A program made the position numbers and the translations under genes. Below are positions 6,255-11,489 of a stretch of 11,489 nucleotides of DNA, in pieces. This stretch comes from JADGOV01 sp040002735 (GTDB lineage Bacteria > Actinomycetota > Actinomycetes > JADGOV01), in contig JBDUDX010000262.1 of NCBI GenBank assembly GCA_040002735.1, positions 1 to 11,489 on the forward strand, written 5' to 3'. The notes beneath the pieces are model-generated. The model was not told where the DNA came from, did not search any database, and was given only the letters and a program-made list of their open reading frames with translations. Each line of letters begins with the position of its first letter. Position 1 is the first letter of the stretch.

Positions 6255-6862
6255 TCAGTCGGGCTTGCGGCCAGTGAGCCCGAGGAGCCGGTCCTGCAGC
6301 GGGGCGTCCGCCGGTACCTCCACCTTGGGCCCGAACACACCGATCGACCGCCACTCTTCGGCGTGCGGTTCCAGCTCGGCCCACAATCCTTCGACCAACT
6401 CGGCCCGGCAGGGTCGGATCCGCACCGATCACCTTGGCCAGGTCATGGGCTCGCAGCCCGCGGAAGGAGTTGATCTGCCAGAGGTACTCCCGGGCCGGAA
6501 AGTCCCCGAAGGAGCAGTGCACCGTACGCTCCAGGTCATCGAGTGAGGTCGCTGCCGCACACGCCTTCGCCACGATGGCGGCGAAGTTTCCCTTCGGATC
6601 ATCGCCGAGCAGATCGCCCTGAAAGGCGTCGGCACCGACCTCGGCCATCGTGCGCCCGGCGAGCATGTCCGGCACCCAGGCGTCGTCGTACGCGTGGTAA
6701 TTGACCACCTCGCCCAGCGTCAGCGGGTGGTCAGTGGCCCGGGTCGCGAACTCCGTGGGCATGGTCTGCTGCCACTGGTTCTCCCCGATGGCGTCGATCA
6801 CCTTGAGCAGGGCGTTCTCCGCGAGCACGAAGACCTCTGGCTCGGTCTTTGATAGCGGTCAT
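6255..6862 (-). pseudogene. TIGR03086-family (DinB/mycothiol-dependent maleylpyruvate isomerase-like) protein, two +1 frameshifts
   Basis: The intact reading would start at ATG 6862, which has a strong Shine-Dalgarno (GGAAGG within 6866-6873), and end at TGA 6255-6257, giving about 201 residues. From the ATG the frame is MTAI and is then lost; removing one A from the AAA at 6850-6848 restores MTAIKTEPEVFVLAENALL. The middle stretch is open from GTG 6828 and holds VNYHAYDDAWVPDML, SFGDFPAREYLWQ and RAHDLAKVIGADPTLP, with His positions expected in a four-helix metal-binding fold. Near 6404-6406 a second extra base (a G in GGG on the coding strand) breaks the frame; removing it restores AELVEGLWAELEPHAEEW and the family-typical ending IGVFGPKVEVPAD...LQDRLLGLTGRKP. 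Unrepaired, translation would run on past the true stop to 6196. Two independent lesions in one gene suggest a pseudogene, though sequencing error is possible. The family role is poorly defined. Confidence 0.8.
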
Positions 6863-6949
6863 CTATTCCTTCCATTTCGCGATGGGCACGCGCACGGCGG
6901 CGCGCAGAGCAGGCTAGTCCGCGGGTCCCCGTTGTGGGATCGTGCGGTC

Positions 6950-8290
6950 ATGACGGTTTCCGTCGACGCGGCGCCTCCGGTCTACCGCGGGCATCCCTTG
7001 CTCGGCGTCGGGCCGGAGTTCCGCCGGGACATCTTCGGTACGCTCTTGCGCGCGGCCGACGTCGGGCCGGTGGTGCGCTTCCGGCTGCCGCCGGGGGTGC
7101 CGATCCGCTCGTACGGCATCTTCTCCCCGGAGGCGACGGCCCGGGTACTGGTCGGCGAGGCGGAGGGGTACCGCAAGGACAGCCTGCCGTACCAGGAGAC
7201 CGCCGCTCTCTTCGGCGACGGGCTGCTCACCAGCCAGGACGAACGCTGGCGCCGGCAGCGGCGGTTGGTCGCCCCGCTCTTCACCCCGCACCGGCTCGCG
7301 GCCGACTACGTACCGCTGCTGGAGGGAGAAGCAGATCGGCTGCGGGAACGCTGGCTGGCTGCACCGTCCGCGATTGTCGACGTGCACGCCGAGAGCGTTC
7401 GGTACACGCTGCGGGCGATCGGCCGGATCCTGTTCGGCGAGGAGCTGGACGGCATCCTGCCGACCCTGACGCCGGCGTTCGCTGCCGGCAACGCCTACCT
7501 GCGCCACCGGATCACGGCCAGCGTCCCGCTGCCACGTACCTGGCCGACGCCGGCGAACCTCGCCGGCCGCAAGGCCCGCGCGAAGCTCTACGCCGTCGTC
7601 GATGCGGTGGTGGCTGCCCGGCGGGACCGACCGGGGGCCGGCGACGACCTGCTCGGTCGGCTGTTGGCCGCTCGGGACCCGGACACCGGCGGCGCGCTCT
7701 CCGCCGACGAGGTACGCGACCAGGTACTGATCTTCCTGCTCGCCGGGCACGAGACCACCTCGACCACCCTGGCCTTCACGCTGCAACTGCTGGCCCGCCA
7801 CCCGCAGATACAGCAGCGGGTCGCGGCCGAGGTGGACAGGACTGGCGCCGGTGGTCGGCTTCCATACACCCAGCAGGTGATCAACGAGGCGCTGCGCCTG
7901 TACCCCCCGGCGTACGCGATCAGCCGGTACACCAAGGCCGGCGGCATGCTGGGCGGCATGCAGATCTTGCCGGAGTCGAATATCGCGATCGGCACGTACG
8001 CTCTGCACCGCGATCGGCAGGTATGGCCGGAGCCCGAGCGCTTCGACCCGGGCCGGTTCGCCGACGCCGCAGCAGCGGGCCGCTCCCGGTACAGCTTCCT
8101 GCCCTTCGGCGGCGGCCCGCGGATCTGCATCGGTGCGCAGCTCGCGATGGCGGAGGCGAGCATCGCGGTCGCCCGGCTGGTCCGCGAGCACACCATCTGC
8201 CCGGCCGGTGCAGCAGCCGGGCCGGTACCGGCGGGAGTGGTCCTGCGACCCGGTGGACCCATGCCCCATCAGCTGGTGCCCCGACGCTAA
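6950..8290 (+). CDS. Cytochrome P450 monooxygenase, 446 aa
   Basis: All diagnostic P450 elements are present: the I-helix oxygen-binding motif AGHETTS (A265-S271), the K-helix ExxR as EALR (E313-R316), a PERF-like segment PEPERFDPGRF, and the heme loop FGGGPRICIG (386-395) with C393 as the axial thiolate ligand. The C-helix WRRQRRLVAPLFTPHRL is also typical. No N-terminal membrane anchor is seen, so a soluble bacterial class I enzyme is expected. It would need an electron donor; no ferredoxin or reductase gene is in the window. The start ATG 6950 gives the normal family length of about 400-450. Substrate cannot be inferred. It is divergent from the frameshifted TIGR03086 gene (87-bp gap) and its stop lies one base from the stop of the convergent PH-domain gene. 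Confidence 0.95.
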   Translation: MTVSVDAAPPVYRGHPLLGVGPEFRRDIFGTLLRAADVGPVVRFRLPPGVPIRSYGIFSPEATARVLVGEAEGYRKDSLPYQETAALFGDGLLTSQDERWRRQRRLVAPLFTPHRLAADYVPLLEGEADRLRERWLAAPSAIVDVHAESVRYTLRAIGRILFGEELDGILPTLTPAFAAGNAYLRHRITASVPLPRTWPTPANLAGRKARAKLYAVVDAVVAARRDRPGAGDDLLGRLLAARDPDTGGALSADEVRDQVLIFLLAGHETTSTTLAFTLQLLARHPQIQQRVAAEVDRTGAGGRLPYTQQVINEALRLYPPAYAISRYTKAGGMLGGMQILPESNIAIGTYALHRDRQVWPEPERFDPGRFADAAAAGRSRYSFLPFGGGPRICIGAQLAMAEASIAVARLVREHTICPAGAAAGPVPAGVVLRPGGPMPHQLVPRR

Positions 8291-8291
8291 G

Positions 8292-9608
8292 TTACGCCGG
8301 ACGCCGGGCCGATCGGGACAACTCGGTGAGCCGCCACAGCAGCAGGTCGGCCTCGTCCTGGTCACGGGCGTACGCGACGGCGTGCCACCCCCGCCCGGCG
8401 GTGTCGACGTGCACGGTCGCCAGCCGGAGGCGGCGCTGCACCGGCCCCTGCACCCACCGCAGGCTCTGCACCTTCGCCAGCGGAACGATGGTCACGGTCG
8501 GGCGGAGCCGGCCAGTACGGGTCCATACGTAGGTGTCGTCGTGCCAGGCCCGCAGGTTGCGATAGCTCAGCGGCGCCCGCCACATCGCCCGCCAGGGTGG
8601 CTGGGAACCGGGGGGCGGCGTGACGTGGGTGCCGGGCAGCACCCGGGCGAGCAGGGTGGCCGCGTCATGCTCGCTGCCCACCGGCAGCAGTGCGCTGCTG
8701 AGGTGCCCGCCTTCGTGTTCACCGCCCGCCGACAGCCGCTGGCGGGCGACGTCGATCTCCAGTCGGTGCCAGCCGAAAGCCCGCCACAGTACCGGTGAGA
8801 TCCAGCGGACCGCCTGAACGCGGCCTATCGGTACGGTCTCGGCTCGGGTGGAGAGCAACCCGCTGCGCAGCCTCAGCCCGTCCGGCGCTTCCGCGACGGT
8901 GAACCCGTACTCGGCGTTGAGCTGGCGGGCCATCGCCGCACCCGCGGTGAGCAGGATCGGCCAGCCGATGCCCAAGACGAGCAGCGGAGAGCCGGTGAGC
9001 ACGGCGGCCACAGCGACCGCGATGACCACGGCGGTGACCACCGCCGCGGTCGCGCTGCACACCACGGATGCCAGTAACGTCCAGAAATCGACCGAGACGA
9101 TCCGTCGTTCCGACGGGACCGGAGTGTCGCCCGCGAGCCCGGCGCCGAGCGCCAGCAACTCCGCGCGAACCTCATGCGCGCGCTCCTCGGTGAGGTAGGC
9201 CAGCCGACTCGAGCTGGAACCGGTGCCGGCCAGAGCGATCCGCAATTCGGCCAGCCCGAGGATGCGGCCGAGCAGCGGGCGGACGATGTCGATGGCCTGC
9301 ACCCGGCGGAGCGGTACCCGGATCGACTGCCGCCGGATCAGCCCGGTTTCGATCTGCAGCTCGCCGTGGCTGACTCGCCACCGGGTGACCAGCCAGGACA
9401 CGAAACCGGTGAGTACCAAGCCGGCCCCACCCACCATCTCCGGCCACGGCACGTCGTGGCCCTCGTGCAGCAGGGGATTCGCCATCCGCGGCAGAAAAAC
9501 CGCCGCCACCACGGCAATCGCCCGGCCGAAGTGCAACAGCGGGGACAGCGGGTGCAGTCGGGTCCACGGCCGCTCGCCGGGAGCGGGGTCGAGGAGGTGG
9601 TCGGTCAC
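8292..9608 (-). CDS. Multi-PH-domain (bPH2/DUF304) membrane protein, YdbT-like, 438 aa
   Basis: The protein has two hydrophobic pairs (about 24-41 plus 58-77, and 176-204 plus 207-227). Each pair is followed by a bacterial PH domain: residues ~72-150 (WRVSHGELQIETGLIRRQSIRVPLRRVQAIDI) and ~233-322 (YGFTVAEAPDGLRLRSGLLSTRAETVPIGRVQAV). A third PH unit lies at ~350-430 (RNLRAWHDDTYVWTRTGRLRPTVTIVPLAKVQSLRW). The repeated pattern is R-G/T-x-L-x(6-8)-V/I-P-x-x-R/K-V-Q. This three-PH layout is that of Bacillus YdbT, which acts with YdbS; in Bacillus the pair is linked to resistance against a LytF-type/sigma-class peptide or sporulation-delaying factor in some reports, but no function is assigned here. 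The GTG start overlaps the stop of the upstream PH gene (GTGA), so the two are translationally coupled. Confidence 0.88.
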   Translation of the reverse strand: MTDHLLDPAPGERPWTRLHPLSPLLHFGRAIAVVAAVFLPRMANPLLHEGHDVPWPEMVGGAGLVLTGFVSWLVTRWRVSHGELQIETGLIRRQSIRVPLRRVQAIDIVRPLLGRILGLAELRIALAGTGSSSSRLAYLTEERAHEVRAELLALGAGLAGDTPVPSERRIVSVDFWTLLASVVCSATAAVVTAVVIAVAVAAVLTGSPLLVLGIGWPILLTAGAAMARQLNAEYGFTVAEAPDGLRLRSGLLSTRAETVPIGRVQAVRWISPVLWRAFGWHRLEIDVARQRLSAGGEHEGGHLSSALLPVGSEHDAATLLARVLPGTHVTPPPGSQPPWRAMWRAPLSYRNLRAWHDDTYVWTRTGRLRPTVTIVPLAKVQSLRWVQGPVQRRLRLATVHVDTAGRGWHAVAYARDQDEADLLLWRLTELSRSARRPA

Positions 9609-10066
9609 AGCCCGGCCGCGCGAGCCTCTCCCAGGGTCGCCAGCCGATCCCGTAACTTGCCGGCGTCCGCGCTGGTCAGCCCGGGGATGTGGGCGTCGGT
9701 CGCCGCGGCCGCGGTGTGCAGCTGCACAGTAGCCAGGCCGAGCCAGCGGTCCACCGGCCCGGCCGTGACGTCGAGGAACTGCATCCGGCCGTACGGCACC
9801 ACCGACAGCCGCCGGATCAACACACCACGCCGCACCAGCAGGTCGTCATCGCGTTCCAGGTAACCCCAAGCTCGGTATCGGCCGCGCAGCATCCATAGCC
9901 AGAGCCCCGCCACGACCGCGACCCCGACGGCGACTGCCGCCGCGAGGGTGCGTCCCACCATCCACCCCGCCGCGCCAGTACTGACGGTCAGCGCGACGGC
10001 ACTGGCGCCGGCCCATACCAGCAGCCGCGCGGTCCAGAGTCGGGGCGAGGGCCGCAGAAAGTCCAC
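9605..10066 (-). CDS. PH-domain (bPH2/DUF304) membrane protein, YdbS-like, 153 aa
   Basis: This 153-residue protein has two transmembrane segments (about 13-34 and 41-60) followed by one bacterial PH domain at about 67-145. Its core is WGYLERDDDLLVRRGVLIRR then LSVVPYGRMQFLDVTAGPVDRWLGLATVQLHT, the classic YdbS signature. The start is GTG at 10066; no clear Shine-Dalgarno is seen. The last codons overlap the GTG of the YdbT-like gene by four bases, so the pair forms an operon and the proteins probably form one membrane complex, as is common for this family. The upstream region is only 27 bp from the start to the MITE-like inverted repeat, so the operon promoter may lie within or beyond that element. 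Confidence 0.88.
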   Translation of the reverse strand: MDFLRPSPRLWTARLLVWAGASAVALTVSTGAAGWMVGRTLAAAVAVGVAVVAGLWLWMLRGRYRAWGYLERDDDLLVRRGVLIRRLSVVPYGRMQFLDVTAGPVDRWLGLATVQLHTAAAATDAHIPGLTSADAGKLRDRLATLGEARAAGL

Positions 10067-10092
10067 GTCTCATTCTCGCCCCGCTGCCTTGG

Positions 10093-10120
10093 TGAACGTT
10101 TGAACACACAGTGCCCACCC
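10093..10120. repeat. Left arm of the inverted repeat
   Basis: The first 22 bases pair perfectly with 10173-10194 and 26 of 28 bases pair with 10167-10194. The arm itself starts with a direct repeat, TGAAC-GTT-TGAAC, with an 8-base period. Confidence 0.9.
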
Positions 10121-10166
10121 TGGGAAGGCTTATGATCTTGTCGCTGAGCGTGGAGATCTTGCCGGC

Positions 10167-10194
10167 GGGCGAGCACTGTGTGTTCAAACGTTCA
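10167..10194. repeat. Right arm of the inverted repeat
   Basis: Reverse complement of the left arm, perfect over its outer 22 bases (10173-10194) and mismatched at two positions, 10170 and 10172, in the inner six. Confidence 0.9.
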
Positions 10195-10218
10195 GGAGCC
10201 GCCCCAGCCGTCGGCCAA

Positions 10219-11019
10219 TCAGCCCGGTTCGACCCGGTAGCGGCGATGCCGCAGCGACGGCATCCGTTCCTGTACCTCCGCCACCCGCTCGGCGGTCACA
10301 TTGGCCACCGCGATCGACACTTGGTCGGCCAACTGAGCCAACGGCACGCCGACCGGATCGACGATCATGCTCCGCCCGGCGTACGTCGGCGGGCACTGGT
10401 CCGCAGCCACCAGGTAGACGGTGCTTTCGATGGCTCTGGCCCGGACCAGCGTGGACCACTGCTCCTCCTTCAGCGGCCCGGCGACCCACGCCGAGGGCAG
10501 GGCGAGCAACGTGACGCCCCGGTCGATCAACGCGCGGGCGATCTCCGGGAACCGGATGTCGTAGCAGGTCAGCACACCGACGGTGAACTCGCCGCAGTCG
10601 AAGACCAGCAACTCCGACCCGTCGAACACCCCGGGCGCCAGGCTCTCGGACTCCCTCCAGCCGAGCGCGTCAAACAGGTGCAGCTTGCGGTAGCGGCCGA
10701 TCAGGCCGTCGCCGTTCACCGCCACCACGGTATTGAACGCCTTGGCCGAATCCCCCGGGACGGACTCGAACATCCCGGCCACCGCCGTGACGCCGTGCTC
10801 GGCCGCCGACGCTGCCAGACCGTTCACGAACGGCCCGTCCAGCGGCTCAGCGAGCGCCGCAAGGGGATCACCCGGCGCACCGAAGGGATGCATCGCCGCC
10901 TCTGGGGCGATGACGAGCTCCGCGCCGGCGGCGGCCGCTCGCGCCACCAGTTCCCGAACCCGCACCAGGTTGGCCGCCTTGTCCGTACCGGACGCGAACT
11001 GCACTACCGCCACTTTCAT
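10219..11019 (-). CDS. Carbon-nitrogen hydrolase (nitrilase superfamily), omega-amidase-like, 266 aa
   Basis: The nitrilase-superfamily triad is complete: E40 in LVIAPEAAM, K112 in YRKLHLFDA and C152 in VLTCYDIRFPE. The Cys attacks an amide carbonyl, and the product is a carboxylate plus ammonia. The 266-residue length fits the Nit2/YafV/deaminated-glutathione amidase group of soluble single-domain amidases. The start ATG 11019 gives the canonical MKVAVVQF beginning. An upstream in-frame ATG (11055) would overlap the start codon of the divergent gene. The neighbour, 34 bp away, is a glutamine-type/YbdL-like aminotransferase; this supports omega-amidase activity on 2-oxoglutaramate or a related keto-acid amide, an inference from the pairing. 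The exact substrate class (omega-amidase, deaminated glutathione amidase or other) is not settled by motifs alone. Confidence 0.9.
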   Translation of the reverse strand: MKVAVVQFASGTDKAANLVRVRELVARAAAAGAELVIAPEAAMHPFGAPGDPLAALAEPLDGPFVNGLAASAAEHGVTAVAGMFESVPGDSAKAFNTVVAVNGDGLIGRYRKLHLFDALGWRESESLAPGVFDGSELLVFDCGEFTVGVLTCYDIRFPEIARALIDRGVTLLALPSAWVAGPLKEEQWSTLVRARAIESTVYLVAADQCPPTYAGRSMIVDPVGVPLAQLADQVSIAVANVTAERVAEVQERMPSLRHRRYRVEPG

Positions 11020-11025
11020 AGCTGC

Positions 11026-11046
11026 ATTCTGCGGGACAACTAACCT
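11026..11046. promoter_or_regulatory. Compact divergent promoter region with leaderless-type -10 elements
   Basis: On the plus strand TAACCT (11041-11046) fits TAnnnT and lies seven bases before the aminotransferase ATG at 11054. On the minus strand CAGAAT (11031-11026) lies six bases before the amidase ATG at 11019 and keeps the A2 and T6 positions. Neither start has a Shine-Dalgarno sequence in this 34-base gap, so leaderless transcripts in both directions are plausible. No -35 hexamers are evident. Confidence 0.35.
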
Positions 11047-11053
11047 CTGGCCC

Positions 11054-11489
11054 ATGACGGCTTCGCTAGTCGAACGGATGCGCGGCTTCGGCACCACGAT
11101 CTTCGCCGAGATGACCGCGCTGGCGATCGAGACCGGCGCGGTGAACCTCGGCCAGGGCTTCCCGGACACCGACGGGCCGCCGGGGATGTTGGAAGCCGCC
11201 CAGCAGGCGATCCGCGAGGGCTTCAACCAGTACCCGCCCGGGCCCGGTCTGCCGGTGCTCCGAGAGGCGATCGCTGGGCATCGGGCCAAGCGGTACGGGC
11301 TGGCCTACGACCCGTCCGGCGAGGTGCTGGTGACGGTCGGCGCGACCGAGGCGATCACCGCGGCGGTGCTGGCACTGTGCGAGCCGGGCGACGAGGTCCT
11401 CGTCTTCGAGCCGTACTACGACTCCTACGGTGCGGCGATCGCGCTGACCAGCGGGGTGCGACGGGCCGTGACGATGCGACCGGACGGGC
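11054..11489 (+). CDS. PLP-dependent aminotransferase class I/II (YbdL/DapC-like), N-terminal 145 aa, cut by window end
   Basis: The visible part is the N-terminal third of a fold-type I aminotransferase. It shows GFGTTIFAEMTALA (residues 11-24), NLGQGFPDTDGP (31-42), NQYPPGPGLPVLREAI (58-73), the PLP-phosphate loop TVGATEA (94-100) and FEPYYDSY (118-125). This series resembles E. coli YbdL (a methionine/glutamine-type aminotransferase), kynurenine/glutamine transaminases and the actinobacterial proteins annotated as succinyldiaminopimelate aminotransferase DapC. The catalytic lysine is beyond the window, so integrity cannot be judged. Divergent placement beside an omega-amidase-like gene favours a glutamine transaminase role, while DapC is an alternative. 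The sequence is open to the last base with no stop. Confidence 0.92.
   Translation, partial: MTASLVERMRGFGTTIFAEMTALAIETGAVNLGQGFPDTDGPPGMLEAAQQAIREGFNQYPPGPGLPVLREAIAGHRAKRYGLAYDPSGEVLVTVGATEAITAAVLALCEPGDEVLVFEPYYDSYGAAIALTSGVRRAVTMRPDG

Larger units (their letters stand above)
10093..10194. mobile_element. MITE-like element, 102 bp, with perfect 22-bp terminal inverted repeats
   Basis: The left arm (10093-10114) begins TGAACGTTTGAAC and ends GTGC; the right arm (10173-10194) is its exact reverse complement. Pairing continues to 28 bp per arm with two mismatches (10093-10120 against 10167-10194). The 46-base centre has no gene and carries an imperfect 17-base direct repeat that begins GATCTTG (10134-10150 and 10155-10171). 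The dinucleotide GG flanks both ends (10091-10092 and 10195-10196) and could be a 2-bp target duplication, but that is weak. The arms are visibly more AT-rich than the surroundings. The loop is too long for a terminator. The element sits between the amidase stop (24 bp away) and the ydbS-like start, both on the minus strand. Confidence 0.6.

Noticed and set aside
6196..6404. C-terminal ~65 residues of the unrepaired minus frame as a real protein tail
   Set aside because: They are Arg/Gly/Pro-rich noise, while the neighbouring frame gives the conserved TIGR03086 ending.
10093..10194. Inverted repeat as an intrinsic terminator, integron attC site or SOS box
   Set aside because: The 46-58-base loop and missing T-tract do not fit a terminator; the ends lack the GTTRRRY core of attC; and GAAC-N4-GTTC, the actinobacterial LexA core, is not present since the TGAAC copies are direct, not inverted.
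11020..11289. N-terminal extension of the amidase frame
   Set aside because: It is antisense to the aminotransferase gene; MKVAVVQF at 11019 is the canonical nitrilase-fold start.
1..11489. CRISPR array, tRNA, rRNA, prophage or defence cassette
   Set aside because: No regularly spaced repeats, no recognisable RNA gene and no hallmark proteins of such systems were seen on either strand.

Overview
The window is high-GC DNA with frequent GTG starts, little Shine-Dalgarno signal at several starts, and a gene set typical of Actinomycetota: a WS/DGAT-type acyltransferase, a TIGR03086/DinB-like protein of the mycothiol-dependent enzyme superfamily, paired bacterial PH-domain membrane proteins, a cytochrome P450 and a YbdL/DapC-like aminotransferase. 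I cannot name a genus from the sequence alone. The density of genes is chromosomal; I see no rRNA, tRNA, CRISPR array, phage gene or transposase gene.

Layout, left to right. (1) 67-943, plus strand: a short ORF that is an internally deleted short-chain dehydrogenase (both ends of the family joined in frame), overlapped by ATGA with a pair of small DUF202 membrane proteins. (2) 806-1819, minus: a RarD/EamA-type permease whose reading frame runs 138 bp antisense into the second DUF202 gene. (3) 1874-3790, plus: a glutamate-cysteine ligase-like (carboxylate-amine ligase) domain fused to two CBS domains. (4) 3817-4854, minus: a YihY/BrkB-family membrane protein. (5) 4953-6224, plus: a WS/DGAT-family acyltransferase. 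A 14-bp perfect palindrome lies in the divergent gap between (4) and (5). (6) 6255-6862, minus: a TIGR03086-family gene that seems broken by two separate +1 frameshifts. (7) 6950-8290, plus: a cytochrome P450. (8) 8292-10066, minus: a two-gene operon of PH-domain membrane proteins (YdbS-like then YdbT-like). (9) 10093-10194: a 102-bp element bounded by 22-bp perfect inverted repeats (28 bp with two mismatches), which looks like a MITE. (10) 10219-11019, minus: a nitrilase-superfamily amidase, divergent from (11) 11054-11489, plus, a PLP aminotransferase cut by the window end.

Most genes are single transcription units with alternating strands and very short gaps. Likely co-transcribed sets are SDR remnant-DUF202-DUF202 and ydbS-ydbT. 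The amidase/aminotransferase divergent pair is the only clear metabolic pairing: it fits an omega-amidase that clears the alpha-keto acid amide made by a glutamine-dependent transaminase. I do not see a coherent new multi-gene system. The most interesting items are the MITE-like inverted repeat, the two decayed genes (one by internal deletion, one by two frameshifts), the ligase-CBS fusion, and the palindrome that carries a -10-like hexamer on both strands.
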